Shown here: piece by piece, positions 24,501-37,033 of the stretch
Numbering within the stretch: the stretch's first letter is position 1
How the letters are laid out: each line of letters starts with the position of its first letter
Assembly (NCBI GenBank): GCA_026027325.1
Contig: JAMSLZ010000004.1
Location: 2,480,001 to 2,544,000 of the forward strand
From: Actinomucor elegans
Taxonomy: Eukaryota > Mucoromycota > Mucoromycetes > Mucorales > Mucoraceae
Length of the DNA stretch: 64,000 nucleotides
Direction of reading: 5' to 3'
Notes under the pieces: generated by a model
The model's database searches: none
The model's input: only the letters and a program-made list of their open reading frames with translations
What the model was told of the DNA's origin: nothing
Program-made: the position numbers and the translations under genes

Positions 24501-25609
24501 TGCAATCACAGTTTGTTGATTTCAAAAAGGACTTTTTACCTGCATTTCCTCATGAAGCCGAAAAGCCGCATGTTCCCTTTCAACAAAGCCGTTTGCTTTT
24601 GAGCCACTTGGGTTTCATACAGTATAATCAATTAAAGAACGGAACATTTCAAATGTTAAACAAGACACCAGCTCTCTATCGGGATTTAAGAGGACTTGAT
24701 CGGAAGCACGGGTAAGTTTTATTTTATGAAATGTATCTGCTCAAAACTCACAGCTTCGTCTAGTCGAGAAACAATGAAGATTGGTTTGGTATATGTGGCT
24801 CATGGTCAAGAAGATGAACAAAGTATATTGCAGAACAGCCAAGGATCAGATCGATACAATGCCTTTGTGAATAGCCTAGGATGGGAGGTAGATATTGCCA
24901 CTCATACGGGATATCTCGGTGGTCTAGAAAAGAACTTGACCAATGGTACAAAAGCGACGTATTATTGTTCTTCTAGCTTGGAAATGATATTCCATGATGT
25001 GACAAAGATGCCAACTGATATTTCGGATCCCAAACAACTGAAAAAGGTAAGACGTGTTAGAAATTACCAGTCAGTACTTTGCTAACTGCTTGATAGAAAC
25101 GACATATTGGTAATGATCATGTTCACATCATTTGGAATGAACATGATCGAGATTATCGTATTGATACGATTGGAGGTGACTTTGGTAATGCACAAATTAT
25201 TGTCACGCCTTTACCTGATAATTTATATGCAATTCAAGTATATCGTGATTCCAAGGTAAATTTCGAAACTTCTGCATTAGTTTCAGCTCTGTAATTGTTT
25301 TGGTTTCATAGATTCCTTATTTTGGTCCACTTTTTGACCGAATGATTGTATCCCAAGCTATACTTGGGCCACTGGTAAGATCAACTGCTGTAGATGCATT
25401 TAGAGCATCTGTGCATACCAACCTTTACAGTTTTTATAAATGCGTCTACGCTCAAAGAGCAAACGATGTGCGCACAATCACCAATAGACATCGAGTGGCC
25501 AATTGGTAAGAGAGTTTGTGACGTCAAAATGTTCTAAATCACTAATAACCAGTGTAGGAGTTATGAACAGTTTATGGAAAAGATCTTTATGCCTGAAGAG
25601 CACGTATAA
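18574..25609 (+). CDS. Ral GTPase-activating protein subunit alpha-like (RalGAP/tuberin family)
   Basis: Twenty exons with consistent phase: 18574-18841, 18891-18995, 19049-19930, 19981-20849, 20943-21779, 21830-22051, 22103-22254, 22311-22428, 22481-22606, 22658-22959, 23008-23149, 23200-23418, 23472-23654, 23702-24177, 24227-24388, 24445-24711, 24764-25046, 25097-25255, 25312-25505, 25558-25609. They give 2005 residues. The long N-terminal part is helical solenoid broken by Ser/Asn-rich linkers (about 750-1050). The last 270 residues form a Rap/Ran-GAP domain: LLSHLGFIQYNQ, then GWEVDIATHTGYLGGL, and HIGNDHVHIIWNEH, which holds the catalytic Asn thumb at about 1878. RalGAP alpha pairs with a beta subunit to switch off Ral-type or Rheb-like GTPases upstream of TOR or exocytosis. 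Tuberin (TSC2) is the main alternative, but the context around the GAP motif favours RalGAP alpha. Confidence 0.85.
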
Positions 25610-25661
25610 ATATTAAATTCCGTCTCGTTCTTTTTTGTTTCTTCCTTTTACTTTAATCATC

Positions 25662-26036
25662 ATGTATACTCCAGCGCCTATCTTTACATCCCCATCATTA
25701 TCATCATCAACTACTGCATCCACGGCATCCCATATTACTACTAATACTAATAACAATAATAATCTTAATAAACACTCAGATTGGCCTCTGGAAGAATATG
25801 AAGAAGCCCTTATCATGAATGCATTACAGCAGTGTACATCACCTACGTCCAGTCTTTTCTCGGAGGATGAAGAAGACGTGTCGCCAAACACAGGTTATTT
25901 CTCGGACTGTAGAGCCATATTCCAGTTGAATAAGCTACGTCGAAAATCTTTGTCAAATTCCGTAAGATGTTCCATATGTCAACGTCGATTTCATTCTCAA
26001 GGCAATCTATCAAATCATACTCAGCTATATCATTAG
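25662..26036 (+). CDS. Small C2H2 zinc-finger protein
   Basis: A single-exon gene of 124 residues. The first 50 are Ser/Thr/Asn-rich, followed by an acidic stretch (SSLFSEDEEDVSPN) and one C-terminal zinc finger, CSICQRRFHSQGNLSNHTQL, ending YH: C-x2-C-x12-H-x4-H, with the conserved Phe and Leu. The protein ends right after the second zinc histidine. It is probably a nuclear DNA- or protein-binding regulator, but a single finger alone seldom gives sequence-specific binding. The ATG lies 52 bp after the stop of the RalGAP gene on the same strand, so its promoter must lie within or at the 3' end of that gene. A pyrimidine-rich leader (25624-25660) precedes the ATG. Confidence 0.65.
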   Translation: MYTPAPIFTSPSLSSSTTASTASHITTNTNNNNNLNKHSDWPLEEYEEALIMNALQQCTSPTSSLFSEDEEDVSPNTGYFSDCRAIFQLNKLRRKSLSNSVRCSICQRRFHSQGNLSNHTQLYH

Positions 26037-28474
26037 CAAGAAGGCGTTCAATTTACAATTTAATCTATAACAATACCCTTTCATAGTTTTGCTTTTGTCC
26101 TCCTTCATTATTAATAATAAAACTTATACTCTACTGCTATTATTAGTCAATATGCAATATTTGCTTTAATTCACTATAATGGTTCCTGATGGTTGGGATA
26201 GCTATAACATACCTCGAACCCTTTTGTTCGGTCAGTTTTACAAAAGAAAAAATGTTTGGAAAATTGAGGCTGACATATTTTAGGTTTGATTTAGCAATAC
26301 TGCTTCCAAATCAGCAACTAATGTGAAGTACTACTATTGCCTGCTAGTAAGAAACCTAATAAATACAATCAAATAAAGAGTAACTGATGAATAAACAGTA
26401 CGATACAAAATGCTGATAACTATCAACAAGTATAATATAACTATTGTACTTGCATCAATGCAACACAGATTCCAGTTGATGCAATGGCTCATTTTGAATA
26501 TAGAGTACTAATCTGATGACACAATGGAGCAAAAAAGGATTTCACGTCCTGGAAATAATGAATACTTAAAATCATATTAAAAGTCTATCATTAACGGTTA
26601 TTTGTATAGCATATTGATTGAATTAAAGTTAAACAAAGATCTTGGTAGATGCAACAGCTAATTTTATACATAAGCTATTAATTAGAAGCAATGTTTGATT
26701 GGTCCAATTGAGAGATGTATAGATCACTAGTGTTAGATTATATAAAATGAATGCATCTTGTCTACAGCCAATCGCTAAATATGACGCGATCAGTATACTA
26801 CAGCTAAAAAGTGGTGGTGGAGGCAGTAGTAGTAGTAGTAGTAGAATTGACACTTCTTCCTGAACATGAATTGTTAATTAGACATGACATTAGATCAAGA
26901 TCGAGTAAGTGATTTAGAATTGAAGGAAATGATGGTCTCAAAATACTCACTTAGTAATGGCATTTTAAGCGTCACGCTATCTCTTGCATTTGTTTCAAAA
27001 GTATAAGCGATATATGCAAATTAGAATGTATAGATATTATGGGTCCTTGAACACGAAACCTTCGAATTACAACTGTATTTTTAAAACGCCAAAAAAAATT
27101 GGCCTTCATCAGGACATCTTCCATGAATTGGTTATGATATAGTGTGATATATACATCAGTTAATGTGCATTTAAATTTATACCAAATTTTGTCAATTCGA
27201 TTTTTGCTTATTATCTGAACATTTTTTATTCAAAAGTAAATGGCATTGGGGGGTGAGGTTTAAAAAAAAACTCCATGATGAATTTAGACGTCGGTTCATT
27301 TAGATGCTGAAAGCCGATAATAATACTTATCCTCTCGTAATGCTCAGACTTGGTAGTTCTTTCTGGGTATGGCCTAATCGCTAGATGTGATATTGAATAG
27401 AGTGTTGTAGGTTTCCCGATTGAATTCGTGCATCGTATCCGGTAGTTATATATCTATTAAATTTCTGGAAGCTCAAAAATTGATTTTGGAATTATAAATA
27501 TAAACTGGCAACTTTGTGTTTAATGAAGTTGCGAAGATCGCAATTATATTTTTAATAGTATGCATGGTATTAAAAATTAAACTATAGCAATTGGTTTATT
27601 CGCAAAACACATCATATTATTGAAACTTTTCAGAGTATGATTACTTCTATATAAAGTCATATAAATCCAATTATTAGAAAGTATACGGCTTTTGCTACAT
27701 ACCTCTCAAATTTCAAAAGCATGTTTTAACTAATTGCTGGCATGAAAAACGTTTCGTAGTTTAAAATTTGCATCAATGGGCACAATGAAGAAACAATGGG
27801 AAAAAACAAGTAAAATAAGATGAGTTCATGGAAAATTCGAGTGACCTTCGAGTAAAAGTGAAATACAAGCAAGTACACGTCAAACTTTATTTCTTTGAGT
27901 TTTCATGCTCCAATTAGAGAACTTGAAACTCGCTCGAATTTTTCCCATAGTGAGAAGAAGCGGGCTTAAGAAGCGGGCTTAAGAAGCTTCGGAAGAAGGA
28001 AAGATCTTATTGTCAAAGTCAGCCAACCAATGATATCGACGCTCTGTTAACTTTGTTACTGTTGCTGTTCTCTGTTTAGAAAATGAAACAGGATGCTATA
28101 TCAGGATACAACACTATAGTGGATCTACACAAACACGATGAAGATAATGAAACAATTAATAGTACATATGTATTAATGGCAAAGAGACAGTATATAATAC
28201 TGTAAAAATATCTTGTATTCTACGCGCTATGATTAAATTGAGAACTGGCAGAAAATTGATCCAATGACCAATGAATGGTTCCTGGATAACACTACCCAAC
28301 GCACTATACATAGTATATAATGCTTACGCGTAATCTTTTCAAATAGTAACCAGAAAGGCAGCTTGGTTAGTTTCTCAAAGAAAAGTTTCGGGAATCTAAT
28401 AAAAATTCTTTTAGTTCTTAGTAGCAAGTACCCCTTATCGCTTCTACTTTTCACTGTAGTTATATCAAAAGATA
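26037..28474. other. Long gene-free region
   Basis: About 2.4 kb, strongly AT-rich. I see no coding region. It holds an AGT microsatellite at about 26825-26844 and a 13-bp direct duplication (AAGCGGGCTTAAG, 27958-27970 and 27971-27983). A non-coding RNA cannot be excluded by eye. Confidence 0.5.
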
Positions 28475-29643
28475 ATGAAGTTGTTTAGGTTATTAAGCCA
28501 GTTGATAATCTTGGCTGTTTTCCCACTGGCTATTAGTTGTTACCGGGAATTACACAATGAATCTCTTCGTCATTTAGCTAAATTCACAGAAACAGACCGA
28601 CTCTCAGTTGAAGGTAGTCTTATGAAGCCATTATTAGTAGAACGAATTTCGGGTACACCCGAAAACAAACGAGTACGCGAATTTATTGTGGATCACTTTC
28701 AATCGCTGGGTTGGCAAGTTGAACTAGACGAGTTTGAAGACCTGACACCACATGGCAATAAATCGTTTGCCAATATCATTGTCACTCAAAATCCTGAAAA
28801 GCCTTCGCGATTAGTTATGGCTGCTCATTATGATTCCATGTACTCTCCCGACTTTGAATTCATTGGCGCGACTGATAGCGCAATTCCTTGCGGTATTTTG
28901 ATGCATATTGCCGAGACAATGAATGATATTTTAGAAGACAGTTCATCTAATTACAGACAAACCGATAAAACGCTACAAATGATCTTTTTTGATGGAGAAG
29001 AAGCTTTCCAGCAGTGGGGACCCACAGACTCAATTTATGGTGCAAGGTAATGTGAACATTAATAGATTGAAAAAGCAAGCTAACATGAAATAGGCATCTT
29101 GCCCAGTCTTGGGAAGAATCACTTGTCAATCATCCCAAGAAAGTATACAAGAATCGGTTGGATCAAATCGAAGTGATGGTATTGTTGGATTTGATGGGCG
29201 TAGAGAACGTACAGTTTCCAAACTATTATAGACCTACAAGTTGGCTCTATTATAAGCTTATGGGCATAGAAAAGAGACTTGGCAATCAGTCCATTCTCAA
29301 GACTGTGTCTGCAAAGACAGGCAAACCTTTAATATCGTTATTTAATCCAAATTCCTTTTTGACATTCAGAGGAGACCAAATAGGAGATGATCATGTCCCA
29401 TTTCTAATGCGTGGAGTAAATATCTTGCATATGATACCTCACCCATTCCCCAGCGTTTGGCATAATAGACTTGTAAGTTGCGTTCTTATGCGTATTTGCA
29501 GTGGATTTAATTTTTTTTAATTTTTTTATTAGGACAATGCGGATTGTATAGATCAAGCTACAGTTGAAAACCTGGCCGTCATTTTCCGTACATTTGCTGC
29601 AGAATATTTAGAATTGGATCCTCTTCCTCATAATGAATTATAA
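28475..29643 (+). CDS. Glutaminyl-peptide cyclotransferase (M28 family)
   Basis: Three exons: 28475-29046, 29094-29472, 29533-29643, giving 353 residues. A signal peptide (MKLFRLLSQLIILAVFPLAI) directs it to the secretory pathway. The M28-type fold shows the glutaminyl cyclase landmarks: AAHYDSMYSP, ATDSAIPCG with the zinc-binding Asp at about 134, FFDGEEAFQQWGPTDSIYGA with the catalytic Glu and zinc-binding Glu at about 175-176, GDDHVPFLMRGVNILHMIP, and VWH with the third zinc ligand at about 314. These are the single-zinc residues of animal QPCT. It converts N-terminal glutamine or glutamate of secreted proteins to pyroglutamate. An M28 aminopeptidase is the alternative, but the WH and DDH motifs argue for the cyclase. 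Confidence 0.88.
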
Positions 29644-29811
29644 TAAACGTATATTGAACATGGCATTTTTATTCTACATATATACTCCCTTTGTTTGATA
29701 CAGGCGCACATGTCGCATCACTTTATTAGGACACGCAAGAATGATAGAAAAAAAAAGGAGCCTTGAGTATAAATATGCCAGAAAAACACTTTTCTTCTTT
29801 TACCACTCAAG

Positions 29812-30300
29812 ATGCCAAACGTAAATCAAGTCCTATTCATAGCTATCATTGCTATTCTATTCTCGCTAACGCTCTTGGGTGTATTTCTATTAATAAACAA
29901 AGCCAATAACCGGCGAAGGCAGTTGTTTGATCTGGAACAGCGTTTACAAGTACAGGAACAGCTTCATATACAATTGATGTCCAAGCAGCAACAACACATT
30001 GACATGTACCAACCAGCCATGGTCAAGGAAGGCCATCAGATCTTACCGCCCTTAGTAATAATGACCCCACAAAAGAAGAGCACTAAACGTGAATCCTTAC
30101 TGAATAAAGTATATGGATTCCGCAATGTATCTTCTTCGCCACCATTTTTACCTCCTGTCACCACTACAATGCGACCTAGTGCTGCCCGACCACCTTCATT
30201 CTTGCCAATGCAAGAAAAGCCTCGAGCAAATCCTCCAGCCTATGGTGATTATACGACATCTAGTCCACTGGGTTACACTACAGTAAGCACTACTAAATAG
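29812..30300 (+). CDS. Single-pass membrane protein with PPxY motif
   Basis: A single exon of 162 residues, preceded by a TATA-like TATAAATA at about 29769. Residues 7-29 form one membrane helix (VLFIAIIAILFSLTLLGVFL), followed by a basic stop-transfer segment (NNRRRQ), a Gln-rich coiled stretch (about 35-60) and a long Pro/Ser-rich cytoplasmic tail. Residues 141-144 read PPAY, the PPxY motif recognised by WW domains of Nedd4/Rsp5 ubiquitin ligases. Similar small fungal proteins act as adaptors that bring Rsp5 to endosomal or Golgi membranes. That role is inferred from architecture only; I do not recognise a specific family. Confidence 0.6.
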   Translation: MPNVNQVLFIAIIAILFSLTLLGVFLLINKANNRRRQLFDLEQRLQVQEQLHIQLMSKQQQHIDMYQPAMVKEGHQILPPLVIMTPQKKSTKRESLLNKVYGFRNVSSSPPFLPPVTTTMRPSAARPPSFLPMQEKPRANPPAYGDYTTSSPLGYTTVSTTK

Positions 30301-32047
30301 ATACATAAACCAGTTTTTTCATAATCCATTCATCGCTACACTATCATTCATTCATTACAAAGCTCCTAATTATCTTACTCAATCAACGTCCCCTATTGTT
30401 TCGTATAATAAACTACTGCACCCCTCAGTATACATCCTCCTTCATATTTTTGACGTTTTTGCTTAATTGGTTCATCTATAAACGCTTAAATTATCTAGAC
30501 TGATAGTTGGATACATACCTGTTTATATATCCTTATGTCTGTGAACGTGCATGCTCTAGTTTCAGTTTCGCTATAATGCCAACAATGATCAACCATGGTC
30601 CGGATATTGTACATCTCCGACAAGCCGACATATAGCTTGGACACCAAGGATTTAAAAGCTCAAAATTGCAACAATTTAATAATATATAGCCCTATCTGAA
30701 TTCTCTTTATTATTAATGCATATTCGCCGTAAAGCGATTATCCATCCCTATAAACAAGTTCACCAACTTCATTGAATGTCGGTGATTGAATATTGTATTC
30801 ATCATCACATCATTAGATGTTATAAAAAAGAGCTTAATTCGAGAACAGTTTGTAATAAAGCTCAGGATTTCAGCAACTTATACCAGAAAAATATAGCAAA
30901 AACACACTGCTTTCCGACTATTACTTTTTTTTTTCTATAGAATTATGCTTGTTGTTTTCTACAATGATAATATCAGTTTTAAATTAATTTCAGAGAATAT
31001 ATTCCAATGCTTATTCTTCATTGGAGCGATACATGAACCTGAGGAAGGGAGCTCGTTAAAATTACAAAAGCATGCTTTCACTTACAGGTGATTAATAAGT
31101 CTATGCTTAATTTTCAGCCTTTTGACATGGAACCTGTTTTAAGATCATAGAGCTTATATCAAGTAATTCCTACAATAGTTTTTTTTTTCACTTGTAAAGA
31201 AAATTTCTTTCTTTTTGTCCTCTTACATAGTGTATGCCATTCGAATATCAATATATTTTTCTAGGAACTGTGATAAAACAATAAAGCATCAATGATCATT
31301 ATCCGTCTACTGTGATATGATCCTTAACTTTTGATTTACTCTTTCAATTTCTGAATTACAATTTTAAAGACCATACTTTTGGAAGCAAGCACAGTTAAAC
31401 CAACCGATCTCGGTCGATCTGGTCAAATGTCATATCTGATGAATAGTTAGTTTTGACAGTTGGCTGCTTCATCAAATAAATTCCAGAGGTCTACTTCAAA
31501 TTGTTGTTTGAATGGAAGGATATACTTATGCTGGCTAATCTATAATCTTCATTAACCAATCGAGTTCTTTTCAATTCACTTCATTAAATGATATTTCGCT
31601 GAAATCAGTAACCAAGGGACTGACATTATTATTTATAAACAAGCATCATTTGAAATGCGCGGGCTGCTAACTATGGACTTTGTTCTTTAGAGTTGATCGT
31701 CATACTAGAAAATCCTATGTATTGTTGTTAAATGTAATCATGTTTGATAACTTGCTCACACACATTGCGATAATAACGCCCAATTACCTTAACTGGTTTA
31801 TCATGTAAAATTAACCATATGATCTTTTGCATTTGCTTTGTTTGTGGGCTGAAATGTTGTCCTGAAAATACCGCCAGCTATGCGCTTCGATGTACTACAA
31901 TAACGGCGAAAATATAGCGCAAGTGATGTATCACAAAGCTGGATAAGTTTTTCCCACCTTTTCAGCTATACTTTCTACTCTTATAAAAAGTAAAATATAC
32001 TCTTACCACCTTCCTTTTCTTTTCTTTTTCTCTATAATCAAACAAAA
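30301..32047. other. Long intergenic region
   Basis: About 1.7 kb without a recognisable gene. Contains 31421-31446, similar to 15978-16003. The last 100 bp (pyrimidine-rich TTCCTTTTCTTTTCTTTTTC at 32011-32030) is probably the core promoter or leader of the C1-THF synthase gene. Confidence 0.5.
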
Positions 32048-35000
32048 ATGACAGTGACCAACGTGATTGATGGCAAGCTGCTTTCTCAGTAAGTTATGTG
32101 TTGTTTTTTCGACGGTTGATGAACTAATGAATGGACATAGAAATATCCGAAACAAAGTGAAGCAAGAGATCATTGCTATCAAAGCTAAACATCCTCAGTA
32201 CACCCCGTGCCTTGCTGTTGTCCAAGTAGGTGCAAAGGAAGATTCTTCCGTTTACGTCCGCATGAAGGAAAAAGCTGCGCATGAAATCGGTATTGCGTTT
32301 ATCCATAAAAAGTTACCGGAAAGCATTTCACAAATAGAGCTATTAAGAGAGGTCAAGCAGCTCAATGATAGTAGCAGTGTTCATGGTATCATTGTCCAAA
32401 TGCCTTTGCCTTCACATATTGATGAAGGTAGTGTCATTGAAGCCATTGATCCTAGAAAGGACGTGGACGGGTAAGATTTTATATAAAACGTTAAAAAACC
32501 CAAAACTAATACGAGCATAGTTTCCATGCCTTTAATATCGGCAATATGGCCAAGAAAGCCACTACGCCCTTGTTTTTGCCTTGTACACCTAAAGGTGTTA
32601 TTCATCTTTTGCACTCCACAGGTATGCTACACAAACTTGAATTTTAAGATCTATTATATAAACATTTATAAGGTGTGACGATTGTTGGGAAAAAGGCGGT
32701 TGTTCTTGGAAGAAGTGATATAGTGGCAAGTACACAAGTCTGCCGTTTAATTGTTCTCTTATTCATATTTTGTTAGGGCACACCTGTTGCCTCTTTGCTC
32801 ACAGCTGAACATGCTACAGTGACTATCTGTCACTCACGCACTCAGAATATCGAAAGTTATGTATGTAGAACTAGTAATTGATTTTTCACTTGATGATTAA
32901 CTTGTTAATTTAGGTAAAAGAGGCTGATATTGTTGTGGTAGCTATTGGAAAACCTGAATTCGTCAAAGGTGAATGGATTAAGCCTGGTGCTATTGTCATT
33001 GACGTTGGCACGAACCCAATTCCTGGTAAGTAGTTATATACTTAAGCTACACAACACTGATCCTATTATTATAGACAGCACAAAGAAATCCGGAATGCGG
33101 TTGGTTGGCGATGTTGAATATGCTAAAGCATCTATTGTAGCTGGCTTCGTAACACCTGTTCCTGGAGGAGTTGGCCCTATGACTGTAGCTATGCTAATGG
33201 AAAATACCAACATTAGCGCAAAGCGATGGCTGGAACGAAGTCGTCAAAGAAGCATCGCTGCTTTACCACTTGAGATTAAAACACCTGTTCCTCAAGACAT
33301 TGAGATTGCCAGAGCCCAAACACCTAAGAACATTGCCGACCTTAGTGACGAACTTGGTTTAGAAGCTAATGAAGTAGAGCTTTATGGTGCTGCCAAGGCT
33401 AAAATCAGCCTGGATGTGTTAAAAAGACTAAATCATCGCAAAGATGGTCATTACATTGTTGTAACTGGGTAATATACATTCCTATAACTTGTCATATGAT
33501 TGCTAAGTAGTATATAGTATTACACCTACACCTTTAGGGGAAGGAAAGTCTACTACTACTATTGGTTTGGTACAAGCTTTAGGCGCTCACTTGAACAAAA
33601 TTGCTTTTGCTTGTGTTCGTCAGCCTTCACAGGGCCCTACATTTGGTATCAAAGGAGGAGCTGCTGGCGGCGGCTATTCTCAGGTCATTCCAATGGATGA
33701 ATTTAACTTGCATCTCACAGGTGATCTACATGCTGTTACTGCTGCTAATAACTTGCTGGGTAAGGTTATAAACCCGCTTTTATGGAACACTTTTAGGAAT
33801 TAATTATTTATAAACATAGCTGCTGCAATTGATGCACGTATGTTTCATGAAAATACACAGAGCGATAAGGTATAAACGCGCATTGATATTATGTACCATC
33901 CCCCTTGCAAGTAGCGTTCTGCATTATTTATACATTCATCATATAGGGCCTTTTCAACCGCTTGTGCCCTGCCAAGAAAGGGGTTCGTACATTTGCGCCT
34001 GTCATGTTGAAACGATTACAGGTAGGCTCATTGAATAAAATATACATTTAGTCTAATCATATATTATCACTAGAAACTGGGTATCAACAAGACGGATCCT
34101 AATGATTTAACACCAGAAGAAATTAACAAGTTTGCACGCCTTGACATTGATCCTGCCACCATCACATGGCAACGTGTCTTGGACACTAATGATCGATTCT
34201 TAAGAAAAATTACTATTGGTCAAAATCCAACTGAAAAGGGTCAAGAACGTACGACTGGATTTGATATTTGTGTAGCCAGCGAGGTCATGGCTGTGCTTGC
34301 TTTGGCGACTGATCTCAAGGACATGAGAGACCGTTTGGGCGCCATGGTTGTAGCAAGTTCTAAAAATGGAGATCCTGTCACTGCTGATGATTTGGGTATT
34401 GGCGGTGCTTTGACTGTTTTGATGAAGGATGCTATCAAACCCAATCTAATGCAAACACTTGAAGGAACACCCACCATTGTACACGCGTAAGTTATTATTT
34501 TATCAAATACATTTGTTGTTATTTAATGGATATCTGTAAATTAGTGGTCCCTTTGCCAATATTGCGCATGGTAACTCGTCCATCTTGGCAGACAAGATTG
34601 CGCTCAAATTAGCTGGTACAGATGGAAGTCAAGATATGGAGCCAGGTTATGTTGTAACAGAAGCCGGCTTTGGTGCTGACATGGGAATGGAAAAGTTTTT
34701 TGATATCAAGTGTCGCGTCTCTGGATTGGTGCCCGATGCAGTTGTATTAGTAGCTACCGTGCGTGCTCTCAAAACTCATGGTAATGGACCTGAAATCATT
34801 GCTGGTAAGCCACTGCCGGAGGTTTACAGTGAAGAAAACCTAGAACTACTGAGAGAAGGATGCTGCAATTTGAGTAAACATATTGAGAATGCTAAAAAGT
34901 TTGGTATGCCAGTCGTTGTAGCCATCAATCGATTTACGTAAGCTCTATTATACGCAGTCAAGACATTTGCTGACCTACTGTTGTTTATAGAAATGACACA

Positions 35001-35577
35001 GATGCAGAAATAGGCTTGATTCGTGAACTCTCACTAAAGGCCGGTGCCAGCGATGCTGTTGCTTGCAATCACTGGGCTGAAGGCGGTGCAGGTGCCGTCA
35101 ATCTCGGCAAAGCAGTCATTGAAGCTTGCAAGCAACCAAACAAAAGCTTTAAATATTTGTATGATCTCTCACTACCCATTGATCAAAAGATAGAAACTAT
35201 CTGTCGTGAAATTTATGGCGCTGACGGCGTCGAATTTAGTGATTTGGCCAAAGAAAAGATTACCACCTATACGCGCCAAGGTTTTGGCTCGCTACCTATC
35301 TGTATGGCCAAAACTCAATACAGTTTTAGTCACGACCCATCGCTCAAGGGTGCTCCTAAAGGATTTACCGTGCCTATTCGCGATATTCGTGCCTCGGTTG
35401 GTGCTGGTTTCTTGTATCCTTTGGTTGGATCAATGCAGACAATGGTAAACCTATATTAATGACAATAATTGCGTATGCTGATCATATTTCTTTTATATAC
35501 AGCCTGGTCTACCTACTCGACCTTGTTTCTTTGATGTCGATTTGGATAACGAAGGGAATGTGTTGGGCTTGTTTTAG
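32048..35577 (+). CDS. ADE3: Trifunctional C1-tetrahydrofolate synthase
   Basis: Fourteen exons: 32048-32088, 32141-32470, 32521-32621, 32673-32725, 32777-32860, 32914-33025, 33075-33468, 33518-33759, 33820-33869, 33947-34021, 34074-34486, 34545-34937, 34991-35444, 35503-35577. They give 938 residues, close to yeast Ade3 (946). Residues 1-300 are the methylene-THF dehydrogenase/cyclohydrolase, with YVRMKEKAA holding the active-site Lys and [14 protein letters not shown] at the NADP site. From about 315 on is 10-formyl-THF synthetase, with the ATP loop [20 protein letters not shown] and the C-terminal GLF. The enzyme interconverts one-carbon folates for purine, thymidylate and methionine synthesis. 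No mitochondrial leader is seen, so it should be the cytosolic form. The intron after 32725 has a GC donor. Confidence 0.95.
32726..32776 (+). other. GC-AG intron in C1-THF synthase
   Basis: The only reading that keeps VGTPVASLL intact splices after GATATAGTG with donor GCAAGT and acceptor TTGTTAG. GC donors normally need otherwise good complementarity to U1, and GCAAGT has it. Confidence 0.8.
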
Positions 35578-37033
35578 TTCATATTGCGACTTTCCAAGCT
35601 ATGTTTTTAAATAATAAACGTTTGTACCTATGTAATGAACATGGCCAAATAGGCTCTATTTAATCCCTCCCACGTGTCGATCCATATTATTTTTGCATCT
35701 AGACGCCCAACATACTATTGAGGGTAACTTGAAGTTATTTTTTGTTTGATCCTCTTATAATGAGAAATACAAAAACAGAACAATTTGGATGAATGAAGAA
35801 ACATATGGCTTTTAAAGCTCTATAAAGCATGCCTGCAAGCTCCCTTATTAGTCAAATAAAGATTTTAATAAATTAACTACTAATCAGATGTAGTTTTAAA
35901 TCGAAATCGATAAAGAAATTTGCTGCACTCTAGATTTAGGTTGTCTATAAGGAATGAGTGCCATTTCCAAATTGCTATTAATGATTATAATGTATTAATC
36001 ACGCTATTTTGGAGCAAGGATTGTAACAAACTCTTAAACTCCTGAGAATATTCTTGTGATCTGTTATATTAAACTGAGATCAGTTGAGGATCTACAAATC
36101 TGTAGATCTAATTTATGTATAATTAGCTGGTTCTATACTTGCTGCGCTAATTGTGCCAACTGCCTCCGGAGGATGCCGCGGATCCCCAAATGGAAAGAAG
36201 ATTTACATTCATTTTGTTTAAACCTTCGTTTCGCTCCGGTGAACAGAAACATGAAAAGAACAGATGAGAATAATTTGTGGTTATAGAGAGCGATAAAGGA
36301 AAGCTTGGGTTCTGTAATATTAACAAAAATTAAAGAAAATAATATTATGTTTAGACTGATTCACATTTTGTAAAAGAACATAGTCAAGAGAGCTTCAAAT
36401 ATTAGAGATGATACACTTTCGGAGCTATTTAGCATATTTATTATTTGAAGTATCATACTAACAACTTTTACCTAGTTTCAAGTATTCATGATTAGCCTAT
36501 CTGCAATACAACAATCGTAAAGATCCTTAGTTGATGTTGCTATAGACAAACCCAACTATTTATTATCGCAGGCCAATGACATTTGATTTGCTTCTCTAGA
36601 TCCTCCCAAACAACAAAAATAAGAGATTAAAGAACGACTACAGAAACACTTCAGCAATAAAGGAATTTCCATAAAAATTGACTGGAAAAAAAGAATGTTC
36701 AAGAATATTATTAGAGATTGCCAAACAGTTATTGTGAAAAAGTACGCTGTTGAATTAGATAATAGATATGTTCTTAGAAAATGTTTTGCTTGGATGGACT
36801 TGCTTGATCGATTTGACCCGATTGGTCAAAAAAAGTAGAACATGACATATGAATTCCTGGTTCTGGAAATTGCTCGAAGAATCTTCTTGGCTGATGCTGC
36901 GTTGTGAAGTACTGGAAATTGCTCGAAACAAAGAGTTGATTCGGCTCTTCAAATTTTTTTGATATAAAGGCATGAATTAGTTTTTCTCTTTTTTTTTTCA
37001 CTTCTTATACTCTAAAGTTAATTCATTATCACT
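35578..37033. other. Intergenic region and HSP90 promoter
   Basis: About 1.45 kb, mostly AT-rich with no gene. A short stretch richer in GC around 36160-36190 (CTCCGGAGGATGCCGCGGAT) shows no coding signal. The last 200 bp is the HSP90 promoter. Confidence 0.55.
36861..36927. promoter_or_regulatory. Duplicated heat-shock element upstream of HSP90
   Basis: The 16-mer CTGGAAATTGCTCGAA occurs at 36863-36878 and again at 36912-36927. In the first copy the spacing TTC-tg-GAA-at-TGC-tc-GAA fits alternating NTTCN/NGAAN pentamers bound by heat-shock factor trimers. A TATA-like GATATAAAGG follows at 36961-36970, about 65 bp before the start codon. Confidence 0.65.

Noticed and set aside
27958..27983. 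Direct 13-bp duplication AAGCGGGCTTAAG considered as a target-site duplication
   Set aside because: The copies are adjacent with no inserted element between them, so it is a plain tandem duplication.
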